Under the pieces are notes generated by a model. The model worked only from the letters and a program-made list of their open reading frames with translations. It was not told the origin of the DNA and ran no database searches. A stretch of DNA of 64,000 bases from Duganella sp. Leaf126 (GTDB taxonomy: Bacteria > Pseudomonadota > Gammaproteobacteria > Burkholderiales > Burkholderiaceae_D): NCBI RefSeq assembly GCF_001423125.1, contig NZ_LMNW01000035.1:124328-188327 (forward strand). Reading direction: 5' to 3'. Each line of letters begins with the position of its first letter. Position 1 is the first letter of the stretch. A program made the position numbers and the translations under genes. Below are positions 1 to 7,806 of the stretch, in pieces.

Positions 1-224
1 GCGCGCTGCACCTTGGCATTGTCCTTGGCTTCGACGGCGCGCTGCAGTTCTTCGTACAGCGCCGAGGCCTGGGCGGTCTGGTTGCGCTGGTAGTAGTTCC
101 AGCCGGCCCAGGCCGAGTACGCGGCCAGCGCAGCGATGATGAGCCAGGTCGTCAGGTTGCCGTACTTGTCCCACCATGCTTTGAGAGAAGCGAGTTGTTC
201 TTGTTCTTCGAGATCGTATGCCAT
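1..224 (-). CDS. yfgM: YfgM-like ancillary SecYEG translocon subunit (partial, N-terminus only)
   Basis: Only the first 74 codons are in the window; the gene continues past position 1. The start gives MAYDLEEQEQ, then a short cytoplasmic stretch with KAWWDKYGN, one membrane helix (about residues 24-44, LTTWLIIAALAAYSAWAGW) and the beginning of a periplasmic helical region (YYQRNQTAQASALYEEL). This is the N-terminal pattern of the YfgM/TPR_21 family, membrane-anchored TPR proteins that associate with the SecYEG translocon and periplasmic chaperones. It lies directly downstream of hisS on the same strand, as in the conserved ispG-hisS-yfgM-bamB-der order. The TPR region itself cannot be seen here. 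Confidence 0.85.
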   Translation of the reverse strand, partial: MAYDLEEQEQLASLKAWWDKYGNLTTWLIIAALAAYSAWAGWNYYQRNQTAQASALYEELQRAVEAKDNAKVQR

Positions 225-281
225 GTCAGTTGGTCTGCTAAAAGGTTAAAGAGGGGTTCGGCTTGCCGGCTGCGGCAGCAA

Positions 282-1643
282 TCAGTGATTGCAGTGCTCG
301 TCGTGCACGTGGTGGTGATGGTCGCCGCTGCCGGTAATCTGGTCGACCACGTAATCGACCACGTCGTCGAACGGCACGGTCGCCTGCTGCGGCTGGCCGG
401 CGTCGCCGTCGGCGCCACGCATCGCCTTGACCGAGGCCGTGTGGTTGGCTACTTCGTCTTCGCCGATGATGACCGCGAACGAGGCGCCGCTGCCGTCGGC
501 CTTTTTCATCTGCGTCTTGAAGCTGCCGGCGCCGCTGGCGGTCGAACCGTGCATGATCACGTCCAGGCCGGCATCGCGCAGGCGTTCGCCCAGCACGAAC
601 GCTTGCAGCTGGGCGGCCTCGCCCTGGTGCACCAGGTACACGTCGCACAGGTTCGGCTGCTGCGGCTCGCCCGCTTCCTTCATCAGTTCCAGCAGGCGCT
701 CGATGCCCATGGCGAAACCGACGGCCGGCGTCGGCTTGCCGCCGAACGAAGCGATGAGCGGATCGTAACGGCCGCCCGCGCACACGGTGCCCTGCGAGCC
801 GAGCGCATCGGTCACCCATTCGAACACGGTACGGTTGTAGTAATCGAGGCCGCGCACCAGGCGCGGATTGATCACGTACGGGATGTTGTTATGGTCGAGG
901 ATCTTGCGCACGCCGTCGAAGTGCGCCAGCGACGCCTCGCCCAGGTAGTCGAGCAGCTTCGGTGCGGCATTGACCATCTCCTGCATGGCAGGATTCTTGG
1001 TGTCGAGGATGCGCAGCGGGTTGCTGTGCAGGCGGCGCTTGGCTTCCGCATCGAGCAGCGCTTCGTGCTGTTCGAGGTAGGCGATCAGGTCCACGCGGTG
1101 GCGCGCACGCTCGTCGGCGTCGCCGATCGAGTTCAGTTCGAGGCGGATGTTTTCCAGGCCCAGGTCGTCCCACAGGCGGCGGCACAGCATGATCATCTCG
1201 GCATCGACGTCGGGACCGGTGAAGCCGACCGCTTCGCAGCCGAACTGGTAGAACTGGCGGTAGCGGCCGCGCTGCGGACGCTCGTGGCGGAACATCGGGC
1301 CCGTGTACCACAGGCGCTTCGGACCTTCGTACACCAGGTTATGTTCGATGACCGCGCGCACCGCGCCGGCCGTACCCTCGGGGCGCAAGGTCAGCTCGTC
1401 GCCGTTCATCGAATCGGTAAACGAGTACATCTCTTTTTCGACGATGTCGGTGACAGCGCCGATGGCGCGCTTGAACAAGGCCGTATCTTCCACGATCGGC
1501 GTGCGGATCTGCTGGAAGCCGTAGCTCTGCACCACCGACTGCGCAGTGTTCTCGAACAGCTGCCACAGGTGCGAGTCCTGCGGCAGGATGTCGTTCATGC
1601 CTTTGACGGCGGTGATTTTTTCGGCTTTTTTATTTTCGGACAT
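282..1643 (-). CDS. hisS: Histidine--tRNA ligase
   Basis: 453-residue class II aminoacyl-tRNA synthetase that charges tRNA-His. Class II motifs are visible: the motif 2 region (LRPEGTAGAVRA, then RYRQFYQFGCEAVG), the histidine-specific LVRGLDYYNRTVFEW and AGGRYD elements, and motif 3 (AVGFAMGIERL), followed by the C-terminal anticodon-binding domain. The length is slightly above the usual 420-430 because of a C-terminal extension that ends in GDHHHHVHDEHCNH, a cluster of seven histidines and one cysteine not needed for aminoacylation. Such a tail could bind Ni or Zn, which is inference. It lies between ispG and yfgM on the same strand. The ATG start is followed by a Lys-rich leader. Confidence 0.98.
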   Translation of the reverse strand: MSENKKAEKITAVKGMNDILPQDSHLWQLFENTAQSVVQSYGFQQIRTPIVEDTALFKRAIGAVTDIVEKEMYSFTDSMNGDELTLRPEGTAGAVRAVIEHNLVYEGPKRLWYTGPMFRHERPQRGRYRQFYQFGCEAVGFTGPDVDAEMIMLCRRLWDDLGLENIRLELNSIGDADERARHRVDLIAYLEQHEALLDAEAKRRLHSNPLRILDTKNPAMQEMVNAAPKLLDYLGEASLAHFDGVRKILDHNNIPYVINPRLVRGLDYYNRTVFEWVTDALGSQGTVCAGGRYDPLIASFGGKPTPAVGFAMGIERLLELMKEAGEPQQPNLCDVYLVHQGEAAQLQAFVLGERLRDAGLDVIMHGSTASGAGSFKTQMKKADGSGASFAVIIGEDEVANHTASVKAMRGADGDAGQPQQATVPFDDVVDYVVDQITGSGDHHHHVHDEHCNH

Positions 1644-1688
1644 ATCAATTTTCTTTTAAATCTTGCTAACAACCACAGTCCTCAAACC

Positions 1689-1764
1689 GTCATTCCCGCG
1701 CAGGCGGGAATCCAGTTTTTCCAGCGGCACGCAACATTGGATTCCCGCCTGCGCGGGAATGACG
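1689..1764. repeat. REP-like inverted doublet (ATTCCCGC type)
   Basis: Two short palindromic units face each other: CGTCATTCCCGCG-caggcgggaatccag on the left and ttggattcccgcctg-CGCGGGAATGACG on the right, about 20 nt apart. Each unit can form its own hairpin, and the two also pair with each other. It sits between ispG and hisS on the transcribed strand. A related doublet with a changed core lies at 29,146-29,233. This is the layout of bacterial REP/BIME elements. It may act as a processing or attenuation structure between the two genes. Confidence 0.8.
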
Positions 1765-1768
1765 CTGG

Positions 1769-3037
1769 TCAGGCCATCCCGGGCTTACCGTAATTCGCCT
1801 TCACATAATTCAACACGATCTCGTGGAACTCGTCCACGATGCGCTCGCCGCGCAGGGTCGCCACCTTGACGCCATCGACAAACACCGGCGCGGCCGGCGA
1901 TTCGCCGGTGCCGGGCAGGCTGATGCCGATGTTGGCGTGTTTCGATTCGCCGGGGCCGTTGACGATGCAGCCCATCACGGCCACGTTCATCGCCTCCACG
2001 CCCGGGTAGGTCTTTTTCCACTCCGGCATCTGGTCGCGCAGGAAGGTCTGGATGTTGTCGGCCAGCTCCTGGAACGTGGTGGACGTGGTGCGTCCGCAGC
2101 CCGGGCAGGCGATCACCATCGGCGTGAACTTGCGCAGGCCCATGGTCTGCAGGATCTCCTGCCCTACCACCACTTCCTTGGTGCGGTCGCCGCCCGGCTC
2201 GGGCGTGAGCGAGATGCGGATGGTGTCGCCGATGCCTTCCTGCAGCAGCACCGACAGCGCGGCCGTGGAAGCGACGATGCCCTTGCTGCCCATGCCTGCC
2301 TCGGTCAGGCCCAGGTGCAGCGGATAGTCGCAGCGCTGGCCCAGTTCGCGGTACACGGCGATCAGGTCCTGCACGCCGGAGACCTTGCACGACAGGATGA
2401 TCTTGTCGCGCGCCAGGCCCAGTTCTTCGGCGCGCACGGCGTTCTCGATGGCCGAGGTGATCAGCGCTTCGTACATCACCTGCTGCGCCGTCCACGGTTC
2501 GGCGCGGCCGGCGTTTTCATCCATGATGCGCGCCAGCAGCGCCTGGTCCAGGCTGCCCCAGTTGACGCCGATGCGCACCGGCTTGTCGTAGCGGGCCGCC
2601 ACTTCGATCATCTGCGCGAACTGGCTGTCGCGCTTGGCGCCCTTGCCCACGTTGCCGGGATTGATGCGGTACTTCGACAGCGCCTTGGCGCACTCGGGAT
2701 AGTCGTTGAGCAGCGTGTGGCCGTTGTAGTGGAAGTCGCCGACCAGCGGCACATCGACGTCCATCTTGTCGAGCTGTTCGCGGATATACGGCACCGCTTC
2801 GGCCGACTCGGGACGGTCCACGGTCAGGCGCACCAGCTCGGAGCCGGCGCGCGCCAGGTCGCGGATCTGGATCGCGGTTTCGATGGCGTTGGCGGTGTCG
2901 GTATTGGTCATCGACTGCACCACCACGGGCGCGTCGCCGCCGACCCAGATCTTGCGCTGGCCGTGCGCCACCAGCACGCTGCGGCTGGCGCGGCGCGGTG
3001 ACGGGCCCGAAGGAATTGCTGTTGGCGTAGAAGACAT
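1769..3037 (-). CDS. ispG: 4-hydroxy-3-methylbut-2-en-1-yl diphosphate synthase (flavodoxin)
   Basis: 422-residue IspG/GcpE, which converts 2-C-methyl-D-erythritol 2,4-cyclodiphosphate to HMBPP in the non-mevalonate isoprenoid pathway, using a [4Fe-4S] cluster and flavodoxin electrons. The N-terminal TIM-barrel half includes VVVQSMTNTDTAN. The iron-sulfur half carries the ligands Cys311 and Cys314 (ACPGCGRTT) and Cys357 (MGCIVNGPGE), with the following Glu of NGPGE as the expected fourth ligand. The length suits the proteobacterial type without the plant-type insert. The gene is flanked by rodZ upstream and hisS downstream, all minus strand, the usual proteobacterial order. Confidence 0.98.
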   Translation of the reverse strand: MSSTPTAIPSGPSPRRASRSVLVAHGQRKIWVGGDAPVVVQSMTNTDTANAIETAIQIRDLARAGSELVRLTVDRPESAEAVPYIREQLDKMDVDVPLVGDFHYNGHTLLNDYPECAKALSKYRINPGNVGKGAKRDSQFAQMIEVAARYDKPVRIGVNWGSLDQALLARIMDENAGRAEPWTAQQVMYEALITSAIENAVRAEELGLARDKIILSCKVSGVQDLIAVYRELGQRCDYPLHLGLTEAGMGSKGIVASTAALSVLLQEGIGDTIRISLTPEPGGDRTKEVVVGQEILQTMGLRKFTPMVIACPGCGRTTSTTFQELADNIQTFLRDQMPEWKKTYPGVEAMNVAVMGCIVNGPGESKHANIGISLPGTGESPAAPVFVDGVKVATLRGERIVDEFHEIVLNYVKANYGKPGMA

Positions 3038-3089
3038 GGTCGTTTAACTCGCTACTTGTGTTGGATGACTGGCCCGGCTGGCCCGGCGC

Positions 3090-4196
3090 TTATTTGATGT
3101 TGACGCGGGCGATGGTGCCGCCGGCGCTTTGCGGCAGCGCCAGCGGCGCGCCGCCGAGCGTGGCCTGGACACCGGCCGGTTTGCCGACGATCAGCAGCGA
3201 CGGATTCTTGATGTCGAAGGTTTCGGTGCTGCCGGCCTTGACCAGGCGCGAAATCAGCGGCGCTGCGCCCGGCCGGCGGATCTCGATCCACGAATCCTCG
3301 TTCACCTTGAGCACCAGCGGCGTGCCGGTCGCGCTGGCCGCAGCGGCCGGTGCTGCGGCGGCAGCCGTGGCGGGCGCCGGCGGCGTCGTCACGGTGGCAG
3401 GCTGCCCGCTCACGGTGGGCGCCGGCTGGTTGACCGGTGCGGTGGCGGTTGCCGCTGCACCGCCGGCGGCTGGCGCAGCAGGCGCCGGCTGGGCGGCGCC
3501 GCCGGTAGCCGAAGGCGCAGCACCGGCAGCCGTGGCCGGACCGGCGGCGCTGCCGTCAGCGACGGGCGGCACCGACACCAGCGGCACATTGGGCGACTGC
3601 AGCGTCGTGGTTTCCTGGCCCGGCTTGACCAGCGTGGTCTCCAGCGGCGCCACCGTGGTGCCGCCAGCCTTGCCGGGATCGCCCGCGACCGCCGCGCTCT
3701 CGGCGCCGTGCTGGAACAGCGCCACCGTGTGCGCGACCAGGCCGCTCTGGTAGGCGAACAGCCCGCCGACCACCACGACCACTGCCGCCGCGCCGGCCAC
3801 CCAGGCGCCCGTATGCGAGCTGCGCGGCTTCATCAGCGGCATGCGCGTATCGGAGAAGGTGGCGGCGATTTCCTTGCGCGGGGGCGAGACCTCGGGGCTG
3901 GTGGGCGAACGCACCTCGATCATGGCCACCAGCGGCGTGGCGTCGATGCGCACCACCTTGGCATAGGCGCGCACGAAGCCGCGCGTGACCGCCATATTGG
4001 GCAGCGACGCATAATCGCCGTCTTCGAGCGCCACCACCTGGCGCGGCGCCAGCTTGAGCTGGTCGGCGATCTGTTCCACCGACATGCCCAGTGCTTCGCG
4101 CTGAGCCTTCAGTTGCGCGCCGGGTGTGGCCTGGCCAGTGCGGGCCTGGTCTTTTGGCGGCTCTACCCGCTCAGAATTCATTGCTGTCTCACTCAT
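3090..4196 (-). CDS. rodZ: RodZ-like cytoskeletal/cell-shape protein with HTH and DUF4115 domains
   Basis: 368 residues from the chosen start (MSETAMNSERVEPP). An in-frame ATG 27 nt upstream (4,223) is possible, but the start used here gives an 8-nt overlap with the pilW stop and has GTGGGG in front of it. Domains in order: an N-terminal Xre/Cro-type HTH (about 25-90, LKAQREALGMSVEQIADQL), a single membrane helix (about 130-152, Val/Ala-rich), a long low-complexity Ala/Pro/Thr periplasmic linker, and a C-terminal DUF4115 beta domain (LVLKVNEDSWIEIR). In E. coli, RodZ links MreB to the cell-wall machinery through the HTH domain. The neighbours pilW and ispG are typical. Confidence 0.92.
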   Translation of the reverse strand: MSETAMNSERVEPPKDQARTGQATPGAQLKAQREALGMSVEQIADQLKLAPRQVVALEDGDYASLPNMAVTRGFVRAYAKVVRIDATPLVAMIEVRSPTSPEVSPPRKEIAATFSDTRMPLMKPRSSHTGAWVAGAAAVVVVVGGLFAYQSGLVAHTVALFQHGAESAAVAGDPGKAGGTTVAPLETTLVKPGQETTTLQSPNVPLVSVPPVADGSAAGPATAAGAAPSATGGAAQPAPAAPAAGGAAATATAPVNQPAPTVSGQPATVTTPPAPATAAAAAPAAAASATGTPLVLKVNEDSWIEIRRPGAAPLISRLVKAGSTETFDIKNPSLLIVGKPAGVQATLGGAPLALPQSAGGTIARVNIK

Positions 4197-5016
4197 CGAA
4201 CGCCCCACGTTGATAAGCAGCATACTCGGCCGAACCGGGGTAGCGGGCCCGTAACTGCGCGACCCAACCAGCTTGATTTCCCGTATCGCCTACCTGATGC
4301 TGCACTTTAATCCCGAGCCACAGCACATCGGCCGTCAGGCTCTCCATCTTTGCCACGTCGCCCAGGCGGTTCACGAAGAAATGGGCACGCTGGACATCGC
4401 GTTTTTCCACGTAGAGCCGCGCCAGGTTGGCGTTGGTGGCCGGCAGATCGGGCGTCAACTGCAACGCTTGCAGCAGATAACGCTCCGCGCTGGCGTAATC
4501 TTTGATCCTCAATGCACACACGCCGGCATTGTTGGCGGCGCTGGCCGGCGAACGATAGGCACGGTTGGCCAGCGCCGCATCGAACAGCGGCAGCGCCTCG
4601 GCCACGCGGCCGCTCTCGCACAGAAAAGAGCCGTAGTTGTTGGCCAGGTCCGGGTTGGCGGGCGCCAGCTTGCGGGCCCGGCGAAAACTCTCGTCGGCTG
4701 CCTGCGTCTGCCCCAGCGCCTGTTCGATCAGGCCGCGCAAGCCCAGCGCCTCGGCGTTGTCGGGTTCGGCTGCCAGCGCCAGCTTGATCTCACCGAGCGC
4801 CACGGCATACTGGCCCTGCTCGAAATAGCCGACTGCCAGCTGCATGCGGATCGCCGCCTTGCGCTCGGCGCTGCCGGGCGCCCGTGCGCCGTCGGCGCCA
4901 CGGGCAGATTGTGGACTATCCGGGGTCGTGACGCAACCGCCGAGTGCGCCGGCCAGGATGGTGCACATCCCGACCTCGATCACGCGACGCCGGTTGCGCT
5001 GGCCCCAACCCACCAT
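4189..5016 (-). CDS. pilW: Type IV pilus biogenesis/stability lipoprotein PilW (PilF)
   Basis: 275-residue TPR lipoprotein. The N-terminus has a basic stretch, a short hydrophobic core and the lipobox ALGGC with Cys28, so it should be lipidated and taken to the outer membrane. About six TPR units follow (for example AVALGEIKLALAAEPDNAEA and LANNYGSFLCESGRVAEAL). Family members act as pilotins, needed for assembly or stability of the PilQ secretin and of type IV pili. The start codon overlaps the rlmN stop by one base (TGATG) and the stop overlaps rodZ, so the three genes are probably translationally coupled. No pilus structural genes lie nearby, which is normal for this cluster. Confidence 0.93.
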   Translation of the reverse strand: MVGWGQRNRRRVIEVGMCTILAGALGGCVTTPDSPQSARGADGARAPGSAERKAAIRMQLAVGYFEQGQYAVALGEIKLALAAEPDNAEALGLRGLIEQALGQTQAADESFRRARKLAPANPDLANNYGSFLCESGRVAEALPLFDAALANRAYRSPASAANNAGVCALRIKDYASAERYLLQALQLTPDLPATNANLARLYVEKRDVQRAHFFVNRLGDVAKMESLTADVLWLGIKVQHQVGDTGNQAGWVAQLRARYPGSAEYAAYQRGAFDE

Positions 5017-6200
5017 CAGGAATGGATCTCCACGATCTTGCCGAAATTGGCGCCGAACTTTTTCTGGTACTCGGCCATCTTGCCCATGCGTTCCTGGACA
5101 CGGGTGCGGTCCTGGACTTCGCCGGCCAGCTGGCCGCAGGCGGCATCGATATCGTCGCCGCGGGTCTTGCGGATGGTGGTCACCAGGCCGGCATCGACCA
5201 GGATCTGGGCGAACGCCTTGATGCGGGGATTCTTGGAGCGCAGCAGGCCCGATTCCGGGAACGGGTTGAACGGAATCAGGTTGAACTTGCAGTTGATGCC
5301 GTCGACCGGGTCCTGCACCAGCGCGATCAGTTCGCGCGCGTGCTCGTCGCTGTCGTTGACGCCGTCGAGCATGCAGTACTCGAAGGTGATGAAGTCCCGC
5401 GGCGCGTATTGCAGGTAGCGCTTGCAGGCGGCGATCAGCTCCTTGAGCGGGTATTTCTTGTTCAACGGGATCAGCCCGTTGCGCAGCTCGTCGTTGGACG
5501 CGTGCAGCGAGACGGCCAGCGCCACCGGTACTTCCTGGGCAAGGCGGTCGATCATCGGCACCACGCCGGACGTCGACAGCGTGACCCGGCGGCGCGACAG
5601 GCCGTAGGCGTTATCGTCGAGCATCAGCTTCAGGGCGGTGGCGGTCGGCTCGAAATTGAGCAGCGGCTCGCCCATGCCCATCATGACCACGTTGGTGATC
5701 TGGCGCTCGCCCTTGGGGCCCGGTTCGATGCCCTTGGTGCGGCGCAGTTCGAACTCGGCCATCCACAGCTGGCCGATGATTTCGCCGACCGACAGGTTGC
5801 GCGAAAAGCCCTGCTTGCCCGTCGAGCAGAAGCGGCAGTTCACGGCGCAACCGGCCTGGGTCGAGATGCACAGCGTGCCGCGGTTTTCTTCCGGAATGAA
5901 CACGGTTTCGACCGCGTTGCCGTTGCCGACGTCGATCAGCCACTTGCGGGTGCCGTCGGCGGACGTGTTGTCGCTGATGATGGCAGGCGCGGCCACGAAG
6001 GCGCGGTTTTTCAGCTTGTCGCGCAGCGACTTGGCCAGGTCGGTCATGCTGTCGAAGTCCGACGCGCCGAACTGGTGGATCCAGCGCTGCAGCTGCTTGG
6101 CGCGGAACGGTTTCTCCCCCAACTCGGCGCAATAAGCGATGAGCTGCGCGGGATCGAAGTCCAGCAAGTTGGTCAGAGGTGCGTTCACGGCATTATCCAA
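5016..6200 (-). CDS. rlmN: 23S rRNA (adenine2503-C2)/tRNA (adenine37-C2) methyltransferase
   Basis: 394-residue radical-SAM methyltransferase. The cluster motif CxxxCxxC is formed by Cys118, Cys122 and Cys125 (GCAVNCRFCSTG). The methyl-carrying Cys lies near the C-terminus in DIDAACGQLAGE, after TTIRKTRG. Other family elements are VVMMGMGEPLLN and SLHASNDELRN. The protein methylates A2503 of 23S rRNA and A37 of some tRNAs. It heads the rlmN-pilW-rodZ-ispG-hisS block and is the next gene after ndk on the same strand, the arrangement common in beta- and gammaproteobacteria. Confidence 0.98.
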   Translation of the reverse strand: MDNAVNAPLTNLLDFDPAQLIAYCAELGEKPFRAKQLQRWIHQFGASDFDSMTDLAKSLRDKLKNRAFVAAPAIISDNTSADGTRKWLIDVGNGNAVETVFIPEENRGTLCISTQAGCAVNCRFCSTGKQGFSRNLSVGEIIGQLWMAEFELRRTKGIEPGPKGERQITNVVMMGMGEPLLNFEPTATALKLMLDDNAYGLSRRRVTLSTSGVVPMIDRLAQEVPVALAVSLHASNDELRNGLIPLNKKYPLKELIAACKRYLQYAPRDFITFEYCMLDGVNDSDEHARELIALVQDPVDGINCKFNLIPFNPFPESGLLRSKNPRIKAFAQILVDAGLVTTIRKTRGDDIDAACGQLAGEVQDRTRVQERMGKMAEYQKKFGANFGKIVEIHS

Positions 6201-6210
6201 TATTCAAAAC

Positions 6211-6284
6211 GGTACAAAAAAATACAAAAAAATACAAAAAACGGTACAGGCAATTTCCGTTTCCACCGCGGTGGAAACGGAAAT
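6211..6284 (-). terminator. Hairpin plus T-rich tract between ndk and rlmN
   Basis: A perfect 32-nt palindrome occupies 6,253-6,284 (left half ATTTCCGTTTCCACCG), directly after the ndk stop on the minus strand. About ten bases later comes a run of T-rich tandem units (TACAAAAAAA repeated three times on the plus strand, 6,211-6,240). The stem followed by T tracts fits termination or attenuation of ndk transcription before rlmN. The ten-base gap between stem and T tract is longer than usual, so the assignment is tentative. Confidence 0.5.
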
Positions 6285-6294
6285 CTGACAACAA

Positions 6295-6702
6295 TTACTT
6301 GCCGAAGAAGTAAGCGATTTCGACTTGTGCGGCTTCGACAGCGTCCGAACCGTGCACGGCGTTGGCGTCGATCGAGTCGGCGAAATCGGCGCGGATCGTG
6401 CCCTTGTCGGCTTTCTTAGGATCGGTAGCGCCCATCAGTTCGCGGTTTTTCAGGACGGCGTTTTCGCCTTCCAGGGCCTGGATCATGACCGGACCCGACA
6501 CCATGAAATCGACCAGATCCTTGAAGAAGCCGCGCTCCTTGTGTGCAGCGTAGAAGCCTTCGGCTTCTTCACGCGACAGCTGCTTCATTTGTGCAGCAAC
6601 GATCTTCAGGCCAGCGTTTTCAAAGCGGGTGTAGATTTGACCGATGACGTTTTTTGCCACTGCGTCTGGTTTGATGATCGACAGGGTGCGTTCGATTGCC
6701 AT
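6295..6702 (-). CDS. ndk: Nucleoside-diphosphate kinase
   Basis: 135-residue NDK that transfers the gamma phosphate from ATP to other (d)NDPs through a phosphohistidine. It begins with the family signature ERTLSIIKPDAVAKN. The catalytic His117 lies in NAVHGSD, and the usual nucleotide-binding residues around KNRELMGATDP are present. It lies upstream of rlmN on the same strand, separated by a strong palindrome. The purine-rich stretch before the ATG is a clear ribosome binding site. Confidence 0.98.
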   Translation of the reverse strand: MAIERTLSIIKPDAVAKNVIGQIYTRFENAGLKIVAAQMKQLSREEAEGFYAAHKERGFFKDLVDFMVSGPVMIQALEGENAVLKNRELMGATDPKKADKGTIRADFADSIDANAVHGSDAVEAAQVEIAYFFGK

Positions 6703-6986
6703 TTGAAAAACTCCAATAAAAATAAAGGTTTAAAACAAGAATTGATAGCTCAATCAACCTTCGATTTTATCATAGAACAAGCAGCATTTCGAAAACAGCT
6801 GGCAGATTGGCCCCAAGACTGCGCCATGGCAGGGCATTTCCCCGCTCAGAAAGTACATAAGTGTATGTTTGACGGTTATTTAAGCCCTCTTTAAGTGCAT
6901 TTGCCGCGGTTTTTTGGGTAATTGCACAGGGGCGTGCTATCCTTTTATCTAAGCGGATTTGCTCCGCACCAACTATTGGAGGCATC

Positions 6987-7670
6987 ATGAACAACATGCA
7001 ACAATCTACCTACGACCTCAGTAGCGGTCGCCGGTTAGTCCAGCACAACGTGCTGCGCAACACCTACTGGCTGTTGGCGCTGTCGATGATCCCGACCGTG
7101 CTGGGCGCTGCGCTCGGCATGGCCCTGCATCTGCCGCTGACCGGCGGTCTGATGATGATCGTGTTCCTGGCCGGCGCATTCGGCTTCATCTGGGCGATCG
7201 AGAAGAACAAGAACTCCGGCCTGGGCGTGGCCCTGCTGCTGGGCTTCACGTTCTTCATGGGCATTATGCTGACGCCGCTGCTCACCCGCATCATGGGCTT
7301 TTCCAACGGCGGCACGCTGATCATGATGGCGTTCGGCGGTACCGCTTCGGTGTTCGCGGTGCTGGCGTCGGTGGCCACCGTCACCAAGCGCGACTTCTCG
7401 GGCATGGGTACCTGGCTGTTCGCCGGCGTCATCGTGCTGATCCTGGCATCGCTGGCGAACATCTTCTTCGCCATCCCGGCGCTCAGCATCGTGATCTCGG
7501 TCGTGGCGATTGCCATCTTCTCGGCCTACATCCTGTACGACGTGCAGCAGATCGTCAACGGCGGTGAAACCAACTACGTCAGCGCCACCCTGCGCCTGTA
7601 CCTGGACGTCTACAACGTCTTCACCAACCTGCTGGCCCTGCTGGGCTTTGCCGGCGGCAGCCGCGACTAA
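6987..7670 (+). CDS. BAX inhibitor-1/YccA (UPF0005) family membrane protein
   Basis: 227-residue integral membrane protein with about seven hydrophobic segments after a short polar N-terminus (MNNMQQSTYDLSSGRRL). The final hydrophobic part contains the family's YDVQQIVNG motif, followed by A-TLRLYLDVYNVFTNLLALLG, which clearly places it in the Bax inhibitor-1/YccA/YbhL family. Members are proposed pH-sensitive calcium-leak channels; E. coli YccA modulates the FtsH protease. GGAGGC upstream of the ATG is a good ribosome binding site. It is a monocistronic plus-strand gene that ends at a bidirectional terminator facing rlmD. Confidence 0.95.
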   Translation: MNNMQQSTYDLSSGRRLVQHNVLRNTYWLLALSMIPTVLGAALGMALHLPLTGGLMMIVFLAGAFGFIWAIEKNKNSGLGVALLLGFTFFMGIMLTPLLTRIMGFSNGGTLIMMAFGGTASVFAVLASVATVTKRDFSGMGTWLFAGVIVLILASLANIFFAIPALSIVISVVAIAIFSAYILYDVQQIVNGGETNYVSATLRLYLDVYNVFTNLLALLGFAGGSRD

Positions 7671-7710
7671 GCTGCAGCCGTAATGTGCCGCAGCAGTACA
7701 GCCGGCTGAC

Positions 7711-7749
7711 AAAAAAGCCGCCAACCTTCACGGTTGGCGGCTTTTTTTA
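7711..7749. terminator. Bidirectional rho-independent terminator
   Basis: An A tract, the stem GCCGCCAACC/GGTTGGCGGC with the loop ttcac, and a run of eight T follow each other exactly. It is symmetrical enough to stop the BAX-inhibitor-like gene on the plus strand and rlmD arriving on the minus strand. Confidence 0.92.
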
Positions 7750-7806
7750 CGACCGCGAATAACTGCGACAAACCTGCTGCCAAAAGTTATTCAAGAGGCA
7801 TCCATC

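Noticed and set aside
6770..6997. A 75-codon minus-strand frame upstream of the BAX-inhibitor gene
   Set aside because: It covers the AT-rich promoter gap of ndk and the BAX-inhibitor gene and has no coding character.
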